From Acidovorax sp. CF316 (GTDB lineage Bacteria > Pseudomonadota > Gammaproteobacteria > Burkholderiales > Burkholderiaceae_C): a stretch of 52,534 nucleotides of DNA. A program made the position numbers and the translations under genes. The notes below the pieces were generated by a model, which did no database searches, was not told where the DNA came from, and worked only from the letters and a program-made list of their open reading frames with translations. This document shows, piece by piece, positions 27,938 to 36,404 of this stretch. The DNA lies in assembly GCF_000276605.1 (NCBI RefSeq), contig NZ_AKJX01000095.1:1-52534 (forward strand). The letters are read 5' to 3'. Each line of letters begins with the position of its first letter. The first letter of the stretch is position 1.

Positions 27938-28747
27938 ATGCCCGCGCAGACCATTGCCGGGTGGCTGGCGGCGGCACGGGTCGCTGCCCGGCAACCGCCG
28001 GCGCAGGCCCGGTTGCCGCTGCAGGTGGCCGGACAGGTGGTGGGCTCGGTGGCCGAAGGCGTGCTGGACATGGTGGCGCCCGCGCTGGAGGGCGGCCACC
28101 GCCTGCACAGGGCGGCAGGTGGCTGGCACCTGGATGGCCCGGCCACCGCCGGCCTCAATGCCATCGCCGCCGTGCTGCGCACCCGGGGCCAGTGCGGCCC
28201 GTGGCGCAATGAGCAATTGGCCGTGCCCAACGCCCAGGGCGAGGTGATCGCCACCGTGGAGCGTGGTGCCGTGCGCGTGCTGGGCATCGCCACGCGGGCC
28301 GTGCACCTGGTGGGCCTGGCGCCCGACGGGCGCATGTGGGTGCAGCTGCGCTCGCGCACCAAGCCCAACAACCCGGGCATGTGGGACACCCTGATGGGCG
28401 GCATGGTCGCGGCCGTGGACACGCTCGACCAGGCCCTGGCGCGCGAGACCTGGGAAGAAGCGGGCCTCGCCACGGCGGATCTGGCCGATGTCGCGCAGGG
28501 CGGCCATGTGCTGTTCTCGCGTCCCAGCCGCGAGGGCGGCGGCATCGGCTACATGGTCGAGCGCATCGACTGGTTCCGCGCCACGGTGCCCGCGGGCATG
28601 GAGCCCGCCAACCAGGACGGCGAGGTCGAGCGCTTCGAGCTGCTCGGCCTGGATGAAGTGCAGCAGCGGGTGGCCCGCAGCGAGTTCACGCAGGAGGCCG
28701 GGCTGGTGATTGGCGCCTACCTGGATTCCACCACCGCTGGCGCGTAG
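27938..28747 (+). CDS. Nudix hydrolase with DUF4743 N-terminal domain
   Basis: This 269-residue protein has an N-terminal DUF4743-like domain (about 1-115), as in the Nudt20/TNR3-type enzymes related to thiamine-pyrophosphate metabolism. A Nudix fold follows. The Nudix box runs from about residue 153 and keeps RETWEEAGL, with the metal-binding REx2EE core, but the first Glu of Gx5Ex7RE is Asp. Activity is therefore likely but should be tested. Substrates of this subgroup are thought to be pyrophosphate-linked cofactor analogues. It is translationally linked to the quinone oxidoreductase gene (stop TGA at 27933-27935, ATG at 27938). Confidence 0.85.
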   Translation: MPAQTIAGWLAAARVAARQPPAQARLPLQVAGQVVGSVAEGVLDMVAPALEGGHRLHRAAGGWHLDGPATAGLNAIAAVLRTRGQCGPWRNEQLAVPNAQGEVIATVERGAVRVLGIATRAVHLVGLAPDGRMWVQLRSRTKPNNPGMWDTLMGGMVAAVDTLDQALARETWEEAGLATADLADVAQGGHVLFSRPSREGGGIGYMVERIDWFRATVPAGMEPANQDGEVERFELLGLDEVQQRVARSEFTQEAGLVIGAYLDSTTAGA

Positions 28748-28756
28748 CGGCGCGCC

Positions 28757-30415
28757 TTACTCTGTCGTCACGGCGGCGCGCAGCCGGCTCGGCGCCAGCG
28801 CGCCCGCCGATTCCAGGATCGGGTAGGCCACCGAGCACAGCAGCGAGTTGATGCGCTTGAGCTCGCTGATCAGGTCGATGTGCAGCGAGCTGGTCTCGAT
28901 GCTCTGCACCGTGTTGTCCGACAGGCGCACCAGGTGGGTGGCCGAGTAGGCGCGCTCCAGGTCGCGAAAGCGCGCCTTTTCCTCGAGCAGCTTCTGCGCG
29001 TCGCGCACGTTGCCGTTGAGGAACACGCTCATCGCCAGGCGCAGGTTGTCCAGCAGGCGGGCGTGCAGCTCGTTGATCTCTTCCATGCCGGCCTCGGAGA
29101 AGTGGCGGCCCTTCTTGATCTTCTTGTCCTCGATGTCGATCAGCACGCGCTCGATGATGTCGCCGATCTGCTCCATGTTGATGGTGAAGCTGATGATGTC
29201 GGCCCAGCGCCGGCCTTCGCGCTCGTCCAGGGCCTCGCGCGAGATCTTGGTCAGGTAGTACTTGATGGCCGAGTACAGGCCGTCCACCTCGTCGTCGAGC
29301 TTGCGCAGATCCTGCGCCAGCTTGAGGTCGTCGGTGCGGATCACGGTGTGCAGGCCGATCATCATGGATTCGACCACGTCGGCCTGGTGCAGGGCCTCGC
29401 GTGCCGCGCAGGAGATGGCCAGCGACGGGGTCGCCAGGGCCGAGGGGTCCAGGTGCCGCGGGCGCGTGCCGGCCGACGAGGCCTGCGCATCGGGCTGCGG
29501 CAGCAGCCGCTGCACGGCACGCGCCACGGTGCCCGTGAGGCCGATGCAGATGATGCCCACCACCAGGTTGAAGGCCAGGTGGAACAGCACCACCAGCGTG
29601 GCCGTGTCGGGGACATGCGGGCGCACGTGCTGCAGCCACAGGCCGGTGAGCGGCGTCATGATGGCCACGCCGATGATCTTGAAGAACAGGTTGCCCAGGG
29701 GCACCTGGCGCGTCTGCACATTGGCCTTCATGGTGGTCAGCACGGCCAGCAGGCCGCTGCCCAGGTTGGCGCCGATCACCAGGCCCAGCGCCACGTCCAC
29801 CGGGATGCCGCCCGAGCCGGCCAGGGTGGCGGTCAGCAGCACCGTGGCCAGGCTCGAATAGGCCACCACGGCCAGCACTGCGCCGGTGAAGATCTCCAGC
29901 AGCAGGTCGCTGGTGAGCGCGCCCAGCAAGGTGCGCACCGTGGGTGACTGCGTCAGCACGGTGGTGGATTCGGTGATCAGCCGCAGCGCCAGCAGCATCA
30001 GGCCCAGGCCGATCAGCACGCGGCCCACGCGGCCGGCGGCCGTGTCCTTGCGGGTGATGAACAGCACCACCCCGACGAAGATGAACAGTGGCGACAGCCA
30101 CGAGAGGTCCATGGAGAACACCACGGCCATCACGCTGGTGCCCACATCGGCCCCGAGCATCACGGCCAGGGCCGCGGGCAGTGTCACCAGGCCCTGGCCG
30201 ACGAAGGAGGACACGATGAGCGCGGTGGCCGTGCTCGACTGCACCAGCGCCGTGACCCCGATGCCCGACAGCACGGCGGTGATGCGGGTGCTGACGCTGT
30301 GCGCGATCAGCTGGCGCAGGTTGGCGCCGAACACGCGCAGGATGCCGGTGCGCACCAGGTGCGTGCCCCAGATCAGCAGCGCGACGGCGGCCAGGAGATT
30401 CAGGAGATGCTTCAT
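28757..30415 (-). CDS. Na+/phosphate cotransporter with C-terminal PhoU-like domain
   Basis: This 552-residue protein has the NptA/NaPi-II layout: paired inverted repeats in the membrane part (about 1-310), with the GALVQSST-type motif present as VTALVQSSTATAL, and a second repeat GANLGSGLLAV. A cytosolic helical PhoU-like domain follows (about 330-540). It imports inorganic phosphate with sodium, and the PhoU-like part is thought to be regulatory. The gene is alone on the minus strand, convergent with the Nudix gene (9 bp). A strong Pho box lies 180 bp upstream but points the other way, so direct PhoB control is uncertain. Confidence 0.9.
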   Translation of the reverse strand: MKHLLNLLAAVALLIWGTHLVRTGILRVFGANLRQLIAHSVSTRITAVLSGIGVTALVQSSTATALIVSSFVGQGLVTLPAALAVMLGADVGTSVMAVVFSMDLSWLSPLFIFVGVVLFITRKDTAAGRVGRVLIGLGLMLLALRLITESTTVLTQSPTVRTLLGALTSDLLLEIFTGAVLAVVAYSSLATVLLTATLAGSGGIPVDVALGLVIGANLGSGLLAVLTTMKANVQTRQVPLGNLFFKIIGVAIMTPLTGLWLQHVRPHVPDTATLVVLFHLAFNLVVGIICIGLTGTVARAVQRLLPQPDAQASSAGTRPRHLDPSALATPSLAISCAAREALHQADVVESMMIGLHTVIRTDDLKLAQDLRKLDDEVDGLYSAIKYYLTKISREALDEREGRRWADIISFTINMEQIGDIIERVLIDIEDKKIKKGRHFSEAGMEEINELHARLLDNLRLAMSVFLNGNVRDAQKLLEEKARFRDLERAYSATHLVRLSDNTVQSIETSSLHIDLISELKRINSLLCSVAYPILESAGALAPSRLRAAVTTE

Positions 30416-30594
30416 GAGTAAACGCTAACTTTTCTTATTTTTGACCTGCACTGTGAAGCACGTGCCATGCCCGCTGAGGCTGCCTTGGGGGCAGCCGGGG
30501 CCCGCCAGCGGTGGCGCCGCGGGGCAGGCTGGTGCTGCCCGGAACGGACGCGGGAAGGGTTTGCGAAGCCCGCAAACCATGGGAGCGCCCGTTT

Positions 30595-30612
30595 TAGTCA
30601 CAAAACTGTCAC
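30595..30612 (+). promoter_or_regulatory. Pho box (PhoB binding site), pointing right
   Basis: TAGTCAC-AAAA-CTGTCAC: two 7-bp direct repeats with an A-rich 4-bp spacer, 11-bp period, two mismatches to CTGTCAT/C in the first half and none in the second. This is the architecture of an enteric-type Pho box. A TAGCAT that could be a -10 element begins 14 bp further right. The gene it should serve on the plus strand is absent. Confidence 0.7.
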
Positions 30613-30700
30613 ATTACGGACGCTCTAGCATACTCCTGAATCCATAGCACAGGAACCATGTCCATGACACCGCAAGGTGTGTTGCGCCTGCCGGGCCGGC

Positions 30701-30722
30701 AAAAAGGCGGGCGGCACCCCGC
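30701..30722 (-). terminator. Possible terminator of the ABC/phosphodiesterase operon
   Basis: On the minus strand a 5-bp stem (GCGGG / CCCGC, 6-base loop) is followed after two bases by TTTTT (30701-30705 on the plus strand is AAAAA). It lies 13 bp past the phosphodiesterase stop. The stem is short, so this is tentative. Confidence 0.4.
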
Positions 30723-30734
30723 ACCGCGACCGCT

Positions 30735-31562
30735 TCAATCGATCAGTTGCCCACCGTCGTGGAAGGGGTGGGGCCCCTCGTACACCCCGCTGGCCACGGC
30801 ATGGCTCACCAGGCGGCCCCCCCCGGGAAGGGCATGCAGGCCGAAGCCGGGCGGCTCCAGCGCCCAGGCCGAGGCCGCATCGGGCGCCAGGTCCAGGCAG
30901 ACCTGGTGGGCCGGGGACGGGACGGTCATGGCGATCGAACCGCCAAAGCGCACCTGGATGCTGCGGTGCAGGTGGCCGCAGACGATGCGCTCCACGTTCG
31001 GGTGGCGTGCCACCAGCGCTTCGAGTTCCGCCGCGCCGCTGAGCAGACCGATGGCGTCCATGTGGCCGATCAGGGTCTGGAACGGTGGGTGGTGCATGGC
31101 GATCACCACGGGGCGGTGGCGGTGGGCGTCGAGCGCACCGGCCAGCCAGGCCAGGCGTTCGCGGCACAGACTGCCCTCGCTGGCCCCAGGCACCACGGTG
31201 TCCAGCGCGATCAAGGTCAGGCCGCCCACGGGCACGCAGTACTGCACGAAGCCATCGGTACCCAGGTAGCCGTGCTCCGCAAAGCTCTGGCGCAGCTGGG
31301 CGCGCTCGTCGTGGTTGCCCGGCAGCAGGTAGGTGGGCAAGGGCCCGAGCGGCGCCAGCAGCGCGCGCAGGTGCGCGTACTCGGCCGCGCGGCCGAAGTC
31401 GGTCAGGTCGCCGGTGATCACCAGCGCGTCGGGCCGCTGCGGCAGGCGCAGCATGGTCTGCACTGCCTGCGCGAGGTAGGGCGCGGTGTTGATGCGGCCA
31501 TAGGCCAGGCGGCCGGGTTCGCGGATGTGCAGGTCGGACAGTTGCAGTAGCAGGGTGGTCAT
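30735..31562 (-). CDS. GpdQ-like calcineurin-fold phosphodiesterase
   Basis: This 275-residue cytosolic metallophosphoesterase carries all metal-ligand motifs of the class-III phosphodiesterase / GpdQ family: SDLH (D10, H12), GDLTD (D52), GNHD (N83, H84), MHHPP (H157) and GHLH (H197, H199). The RLAYGRINT stretch after the first motif and the overall spacing resemble Enterobacter GpdQ, which cleaves glycerophosphodiesters and related phosphate esters. CpdA-type cAMP hydrolysis is the alternative. It is the last gene of a LacI - ABC importer operon, 18 bp after the ATPase gene. It probably acts on the imported compound after uptake, since it has no signal peptide. Confidence 0.85.
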   Translation of the reverse strand: MTTLLLQLSDLHIREPGRLAYGRINTAPYLAQAVQTMLRLPQRPDALVITGDLTDFGRAAEYAHLRALLAPLGPLPTYLLPGNHDERAQLRQSFAEHGYLGTDGFVQYCVPVGGLTLIALDTVVPGASEGSLCRERLAWLAGALDAHRHRPVVIAMHHPPFQTLIGHMDAIGLLSGAAELEALVARHPNVERIVCGHLHRSIQVRFGGSIAMTVPSPAHQVCLDLAPDAASAWALEPPGFGLHALPGGGRLVSHAVASGVYEGPHPFHDGGQLID

Positions 31563-31580
31563 GGAAGTGCGTGGCAGTGG

Positions 31581-32648
31581 TCAGGAAGCCCCGTGGCTGG
31601 GCATGAGGTGCTCGGGCCGGATGCGGATGGCCACCTGCTGGCCCTGGCGGGCCGGGTGGTCGCGGGGCACGTCGGCCTGCAATGGGGCCTGGCCCGCCAG
31701 GGCCAGGGTGAGCTGCACACGCTCGCCCAGGAAGCTGCGGCGCGCCACGTCGGCGCGGGCCCAGCCATCGCCTTCTGCGGGGCCTGGCTGCACCTCGATG
31801 TCCTCGGGCCGCACCAGCAGCACGGTGTCGGCGGCGCAGGCCGGGGGGCAGGGCAGGTCGGTGCCGCCCAGGGGCAGCACCTGGCGCTGGCGTGCCGCCT
31901 CGTCGCGCCGCAGCCGGTTCACCCTGCCCAGGAAGGCCGCCACGAAGGGGTGGGCCGGCGTGCGGTACAGCGTCTCGCCATCGCCGACCTGCACGATGCG
32001 GCCGGCCTGCATCACCGCCAGGCGGTCGGCAATGGCCAGCGCTTCCTGCTGGTCATGCGTGACGTGGATGGCCGTGATGTGCAGGCGGCGCAGCAGCTCG
32101 GCCAGCTCGTCGCGCAGCGACTCCTTGAGCTTGGCGTCCAGCGCGGTCAGGGGCTCGTCGAGCAGCAGCACGCGCGGCCGCACGGCCACCGCGCGCGCCA
32201 GGGCCACGCGCTGGCGCTGGCCACCCGACAGCTCGGCGGGGCGCTTGCCCTCCAGCCCGTTCAGGCGCACCAGGTCCACCAGCTCGCCGACCACGCGGCG
32301 CTGCTCGGCCGCATCGGTGCCGCGGATGCGCAGGCCGTAGCCGATGTTGGCGGCCACCGTCATCTGCGGGAACAGTGCGTAGTGCTGGAACACCATGCCG
32401 ATGCCGCGCTGCTCGATGGGCAACTGCGTCACGTCCGTGCCGCCAAAGGCGATGCGGCTGCCCGCGTCGGGCGACTCCAGCCCGGCGATCAGGCGCAGCA
32501 GCGTGGTCTTGCCACAGCCCGAGGGGCCCAGCAGGGCCAGCACCTCGCCGGGCTCCACCGTGAGGTCGGTGGGCTGCAGGCCGCGCGTGCCGTCGGCATA
32601 GGTCTTGGCGCAGTGGACCACGTCCACGCGCGTGCGTTCAAGTTCCAT
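31581..32648 (-). CDS. ABC importer ATP-binding protein (PotA/FbpC-like)
   Basis: This 355-residue ATPase has Walker A GPSGCGKTT, Q-loop VFQHYALFP, signature LSGGQRQRVALARA, Walker B LLLDEPLTALD and H-loop VTHD. A C-terminal TOBE regulatory domain (about 265-350, with LVRPEDIEV) is typical of the polyamine/iron/phosphonate importer group. It energises the two permeases encoded just upstream and overlaps the second by 11 bp. The substrate is not given by this subunit; the neighbouring phosphodiesterase suggests a phosphate diester. Confidence 0.92.
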   Translation of the reverse strand: MELERTRVDVVHCAKTYADGTRGLQPTDLTVEPGEVLALLGPSGCGKTTLLRLIAGLESPDAGSRIAFGGTDVTQLPIEQRGIGMVFQHYALFPQMTVAANIGYGLRIRGTDAAEQRRVVGELVDLVRLNGLEGKRPAELSGGQRQRVALARAVAVRPRVLLLDEPLTALDAKLKESLRDELAELLRRLHITAIHVTHDQQEALAIADRLAVMQAGRIVQVGDGETLYRTPAHPFVAAFLGRVNRLRRDEAARQRQVLPLGGTDLPCPPACAADTVLLVRPEDIEVQPGPAEGDGWARADVARRSFLGERVQLTLALAGQAPLQADVPRDHPARQGQQVAIRIRPEHLMPSHGAS

Positions 32649-33438
32649 GGTGTTTCTCGATGAGGCTGCCGAGGGCCTGCAGGCCCCACAGCACGGGCAG
32701 GATGACGATCAGGAAGACCAGCGTGTAGGCCGAGCCGATCTCGATGCGCATGGAGGCATAGCTGTCGGCCAGGCCCACGGGCAGGGTGCGCGTGAGCGGG
32801 GTGTGCAGCATCCAGGTGAGGTTGAATTCGCCCACCGAGAGCGTGAACACCATCAGGCTGCCCGCCACGATGGCCGGCAGCACGGCGGGCACCAGCACCC
32901 CGAGGGAGCGCTGCGTGAAGCTGGCGCCCAGCGAGCGCGCAGCTTCTTCGAGCGAGCGCAGTTCGTCCTTCTGGAAGGCCGCGCCCACGGTGCGCACCAT
33001 GAAGGGCAGGGTGAACACCATGTGCCCGACGAGGATGAAGGCGAAGCTCTGGCGAAAGCCCGAGAGCGTGCCGTAGGCCAGGATCAGCGCCAGCGCGCTG
33101 GCCAGCCCCGGCACGGCCACGGGCAGGGTCAGCAGCTCCTCCAGCAGCCGTGCCCAGCGCGAGCGGCTGCGCGCCAGCGCATAGGCGCAGGGCACGCCGA
33201 CGAGCAGGTTGCCCGCCACGCACAGCAGCGCCAGCAGCAGCGAGGCGCCCACGGTGCCGCCATAGTTCTCCCAGACCTCGCCGAGCCAGCGCAGCGTGAG
33301 GCCGCTTTGGAGGCCCGCGCTGTAGTTGTTCACCAGCCCGGCCAGGACCGACAGCGCAATCGGCGCCAGCATGAACAGGGCCACCAGCGCGGTGAGCGCC
33401 ACCAGGGACCAGGGGGCTTGTCGTGCGTTTCTCATCAT
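32638..33438 (-). CDS. ABC importer permease (PotC-like)
   Basis: This 266-residue inner-membrane protein has six predicted helices and the binding-protein-dependent permease (EAA) motif EEAARSLGASFTQRSLGVLV at about residues 162-181, which docks on the ATPase. With the permease encoded just upstream it forms the heterodimeric channel. It overlaps the ATPase gene by 11 bp and begins 7 bp after the first permease gene, so expression is tightly coupled. It belongs to the PotC-like half of spermidine/iron/phosphonate-type systems. Confidence 0.9.
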   Translation of the reverse strand: MMRNARQAPWSLVALTALVALFMLAPIALSVLAGLVNNYSAGLQSGLTLRWLGEVWENYGGTVGASLLLALLCVAGNLLVGVPCAYALARSRSRWARLLEELLTLPVAVPGLASALALILAYGTLSGFRQSFAFILVGHMVFTLPFMVRTVGAAFQKDELRSLEEAARSLGASFTQRSLGVLVPAVLPAIVAGSLMVFTLSVGEFNLTWMLHTPLTRTLPVGLADSYASMRIEIGSAYTLVFLIVILPVLWGLQALGSLIEKHHGT

Positions 33439-33445
33439 GGATGCT

Positions 33446-34261
33446 TCAGAAGGCCGAGGTGCCGGATGCGCGGCGCGCCGCCCAGAGCACCAGCCAGGTG
33501 ATCAGCCCCAGCGTGATCGACAGGCTGGCCGCCAGCGCGAAGTTGGCGTAGTTGGTGAACTCGTTGTAGATGGTGATGGGCAGCACCTCGAACTTGCTGG
33601 CCAGGGTGAAGGCCGTGCCGAAGGCCCCCATGGCGGTGGCGAAGACGATGGCGCCGCAGCCCAGCGTGGTGGCGGCCAGCTCGGGCAGCCACACGTCGCG
33701 CGCCACGCGCCAGCGCGAGGCACCGAGCGAGCGCGCGGCCTCCTCCAGCGCGGCGTCCATGGCGCTTGCCGCCGCGGTGTAGGTGGCGATCGCGCGTGGC
33801 AGCGAGAAATACAGGTAGGCCAGGAACAGGCCCGTGAGCCCGTAGGCAAAGGTGGTGCGGCCCGCGCCCAGCGCGTCCGACAGGTCGGCCACCAGCCCCT
33901 GGCGTCCGCCCAGCAGGATCATGAAGAAGCCCACGATGACGCCCGGGAAGGACAGCGGCAGCGTGAGCAGCGACAGCAGCAGTTGCCGCCCGCGAAAGCG
34001 CTGGCGCGCCAGCGTGATGCCCACCAGCGCACCGAGCACCAGCGTGGCCAGCGTGACGGGGAGCGACAGGCCCAGCGTCTGCAGCAGGCTCTGCAGGTAG
34101 CGGGCGTTGGTGAGTACCGCGAAGTAGGTGGCCCAGCCCTTGCCGGCCGGCAAGGCCAGCAGCAGGGCCACGGGCAGCAGCCAGAAGGCCGCGAAGAAGG
34201 CCACGGCCGGCGCGGCGCAGGCGAGCAGCAGCGTGCGCGAGGGAGCGAAGCCGTGGCGCAT
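33446..34261 (-). CDS. ABC importer permease (PotB-like)
   Basis: This 271-residue membrane protein with six predicted helices has an EAA motif EEAARSLGASRWRVARDVWL (about 167-186). The first helix follows a short basic cytosolic tail. It is the partner of the next permease and together they form the translocation pore for the substrate delivered by the binding protein encoded 5 bp upstream. Residues alone do not identify the substrate. Confidence 0.9.
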   Translation of the reverse strand: MRHGFAPSRTLLLACAAPAVAFFAAFWLLPVALLLALPAGKGWATYFAVLTNARYLQSLLQTLGLSLPVTLATLVLGALVGITLARQRFRGRQLLLSLLTLPLSFPGVIVGFFMILLGGRQGLVADLSDALGAGRTTFAYGLTGLFLAYLYFSLPRAIATYTAAASAMDAALEEAARSLGASRWRVARDVWLPELAATTLGCGAIVFATAMGAFGTAFTLASKFEVLPITIYNEFTNYANFALAASLSITLGLITWLVLWAARRASGTSAF

Positions 34262-34266
34262 GGCGC

Positions 34267-35280
34267 TTACTTCACTTCAGCGAGGTAGCGATCGGAGAAG
34301 GCCTTCTGCACGGCAGCCATGCGGCCATAGTCCACCGTCTTGGCACGCGCATAGTCGCTGGCGGGCAGGAAGCGCACCTGCACTTCCTTGGGCATGGCGC
34401 TGGCGCGCACGGGGCGCAGGTAGGCATTGGCCCACAGGGCCTGGCCTTCGTCGGAGAGCACGAAGTCCAGCACCTTTTTGCCATCGGCGGCATGGGGGGC
34501 GCCGGCCACCAGGCCCATCACGTAGGGCACCACCAGCGTGCCTTCGGCGGGGATCACGAACTGCACGTTGGCCTTGTCCTTGTACTTGGCGCGGTAGGCG
34601 TTGAAGTCGTAGTCCAAAAGGATCGCGATCTCGCCCGAGAGCACGCGCGCATACGAGGTCTGCTTGGGCACGATGGGCTCGTTCTTCTGCAGGGCCTTGA
34701 AGTAGTCGATGCCAGGGGCGAAGTTCTCCAGCGTGCCGCCGCGCGCCTGGTTGGCGGCCACGGCGCCCACATAGCCCACGAAGGCCGAGGCCGGGTCCAG
34801 GTAGCCGATCAGGCCCTTGTAGTCGGGCTTGAGCAGGTCGGCCCACGATTGCGGCACGGGCTTGCCCTTGAGCGCATCCACGTTGACCATGAAGCCGAGG
34901 GTGCCCGAATGGATGCTGAACCAGTGGCCAGCCGGGTCCTTGAGGCCATCGGGGATGTCCTTCCATGCGGCCGGCTGGTAGGGCGCGATCAGGCCGTCCT
35001 TGTGCGCCTGGATCGCAAAGGTCACGCCCAGGTAGGTCACGTCGGCCACGGGGCTGGCCTTCTCGGCCGCGAGCTGCGCGAGCGACTGGCCCGAGTTCTT
35101 GTTGTCCGGTGGCACGGTGATGCCGGTCTTGGCCTTGATGGCCTTGATCTGGCTGCCCCAGTCGGCCCATTCGGGCGGGCAGTTGTAGCAGATGGCCGTC
35201 TGGGCCATGGCTGCGCCGCTGGCGGCCAGGCCCAGGGCGAGCGCGGCGGCGCGCATGAAATGGGTGAGCGGAAGGGTCAT
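34267..35280 (-). CDS. Periplasmic ABC substrate-binding protein (Fe3+/polyamine/phosphonate-type fold)
   Basis: This 337-residue protein has a signal peptide ending AAMAQ (about 1-26). The mature N-terminus TAICYNCPPEWADWG has a close Cys pair. The fold matches type-II binding proteins of the SBP_bac_6/8 kind, for example the SGTLGFMVNVDALKG segment near residue 126 and YARVLSGEIAILLDYDF near 217. AGGAG six bases before ATG 35280 fixes the start. Together with two PotBC-like permeases and a PotA-like ATPase it makes a complete importer. A link to a GpdQ-like phosphodiesterase suggests an organophosphate ligand, which is inference. Confidence 0.9.
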   Translation of the reverse strand: MTLPLTHFMRAAALALGLAASGAAMAQTAICYNCPPEWADWGSQIKAIKAKTGITVPPDNKNSGQSLAQLAAEKASPVADVTYLGVTFAIQAHKDGLIAPYQPAAWKDIPDGLKDPAGHWFSIHSGTLGFMVNVDALKGKPVPQSWADLLKPDYKGLIGYLDPASAFVGYVGAVAANQARGGTLENFAPGIDYFKALQKNEPIVPKQTSYARVLSGEIAILLDYDFNAYRAKYKDKANVQFVIPAEGTLVVPYVMGLVAGAPHAADGKKVLDFVLSDEGQALWANAYLRPVRASAMPKEVQVRFLPASDYARAKTVDYGRMAAVQKAFSDRYLAEVK

Positions 35281-35329
35281 CGGGAACTCCTGTGGAGAGA
35301 GGTGGCGGGGGAGGTGGACGAAGGACGGA

Positions 35330-36322
35330 TCAGGCAGGGGCGCAGGACTCACCGGTGCGAAAGTGGTGTGCCAGGGTTAGCCCGGCGTCGGGTGCCAGCG
35401 GCGTGCCGCTGGCCATGGCCTGCACCAGCAGCTGCACGCTGCAGCGGCCGATATCGGCGTTGGGCTGGGCCACGGTGCTCAGCATGGGGGTCAGGTCTTC
35501 GCCCAGGGCGATGCCGTCGAAACCCGCCACGCTCAGGTCGCGCGGCACGGCCAGGCCGGCCAGGTGGGCGGCGCGGATGCTGCGGATGGCCAGCAGGTCG
35601 TTGGAGCAGACCAGGGCTGTGGGGCGACCAGGGCCTTGCAGCAGGGCCGTGACATCCTGCACCGCGGTTTCGATGAAGGGCACCTCGCGCACCGGCCCTG
35701 CGGGCAGGCCGGCGGCGGCCATGCCGAGGTGAAAGCCCCGGCTGCGCTGCTGCGCCCGGTCCGATGCGGCGAGCTGGCCGCTGACCATGGTGATGCGCCG
35801 GTGCCCGAGCGATGCCAGGTGCGCCACCAGTTCGGCCACGGCCTGCTCGCCATCCACCGAGACGCAGGGGTGGTCCGGGTGCCGGTTGTAGGCCAGCACG
35901 TAGGGCAGGCCGGCTTCGGCCAGGCGCTGCAGTGCGCTCGACGTGGCCGGGTTGGAGACCACGAGGACCATGCCGTCCACGTTGCCGGCCAGGAGCAGGT
36001 GCACGGCCCGGTCTTCCTGGGCGAGCTGGTACTCGGTGGCAAACGGCAGGATGGCGTAACCGGCGGCGACGGCCGCTTGCGCAAGGCCCTGCAGGCATTC
36101 GGCGAACACCGGGTTGAGCAGGGTGGGCAGCACCACGCCGATCACGCGGCTGCGCTGGGTGCGCAAGGTGCGCGCACTGGCGTTGGGCAGGTAGCCCAGG
36201 GCCTGGGCCACCTGCTGCACATGCTCGCGCGTGGCCGGCGTCACCTTGTCGGGCAGGTTGAAGACCCGCGACACGGTGGCGACCGACACCCCCGCCTGGC
36301 GGGCAACGTCCTGGATGCTCAT
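35330..36322 (-). CDS. LacI-family transcriptional repressor
   Basis: This 330-residue regulator has the LacI headpiece SIQDVARQAGVSVATVSRVF (about 2-21) with hinge-helix region ASARTLRTQRS. A periplasmic-binding-protein-like sensor domain (about 60-330) follows, containing GVVLPTLLNPVF and VAGFDG. It is the first gene of the importer operon and a perfect 20-bp LacI-type operator sits 13 bp before its ATG, so autoregulation and control of the whole operon are likely. LacI proteins usually sense sugars or nucleosides, so the inducer may be a sugar- or polyol-containing phosphate ester. Confidence 0.93.
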   Translation of the reverse strand: MSIQDVARQAGVSVATVSRVFNLPDKVTPATREHVQQVAQALGYLPNASARTLRTQRSRVIGVVLPTLLNPVFAECLQGLAQAAVAAGYAILPFATEYQLAQEDRAVHLLLAGNVDGMVLVVSNPATSSALQRLAEAGLPYVLAYNRHPDHPCVSVDGEQAVAELVAHLASLGHRRITMVSGQLAASDRAQQRSRGFHLGMAAAGLPAGPVREVPFIETAVQDVTALLQGPGRPTALVCSNDLLAIRSIRAAHLAGLAVPRDLSVAGFDGIALGEDLTPMLSTVAQPNADIGRCSVQLLVQAMASGTPLAPDAGLTLAHHFRTGESCAPA

Positions 36323-36334
36323 GGAACCTCGTTG

Positions 36335-36354
36335 CAATGTAAACGTTTACATTG
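36335..36354. promoter_or_regulatory. LacI-type operator
   Basis: A perfect 20-bp palindrome, CAATGTAAAC / GTTTACATTG, has the central CG typical of LacI/PurR-family operators. It lies 13 bp before the lacI-family start codon. Only one copy was seen near the operon. Confidence 0.88.
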
Positions 36355-36366
36355 GAGCGAAGCCGT

Positions 36367-36384
36367 GTGACGCGCGTGTGACCG
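36367..36384 (-). promoter_or_regulatory. Pho-box-like direct repeat before the LacI/ABC/phosphodiesterase operon
   Basis: On the minus strand the sequence reads CGGTCAC-ACGC-GCGTCAC: two 7-mers with an 11-bp period, one and two mismatches to CTGTCAC, pointing toward the operon and about 12 bp upstream of the LacI operator. The spacer is GC-rich rather than A-rich, so this is weaker than the site at 30595. Confidence 0.4.
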
Positions 36385-36404
36385 AGTGCCAGGGCCGGGC
36401 CATG

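Larger units (their letters stand above)
30416..30734. other. 319-bp intergenic region between the Na/Pi transporter and the phosphodiesterase gene
   Basis: No complete gene is visible. The part nearest the transporter is AT-rich (about 30420-30450) and probably holds its promoter. The middle (about 30470-30590) is GC-rich without clear signals. The right part holds a Pho box (30595-30612), a possible -10 TAGCAT (30626-30631), a Shine-Dalgarno-like AGGAACC and ATG at 30658, and a possible minus-strand terminator (30701-30722). The rightward frame from ATG 30658 only runs antisense into the phosphodiesterase gene. Confidence 0.7.

Noticed and set aside
30658-31269. Rightward open frame after the Pho box with a good ribosome-like site
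   Set aside because: The translation is low-complexity and antisense to the phosphodiesterase, whose metal motifs are complete; only the start signals may be a relic.
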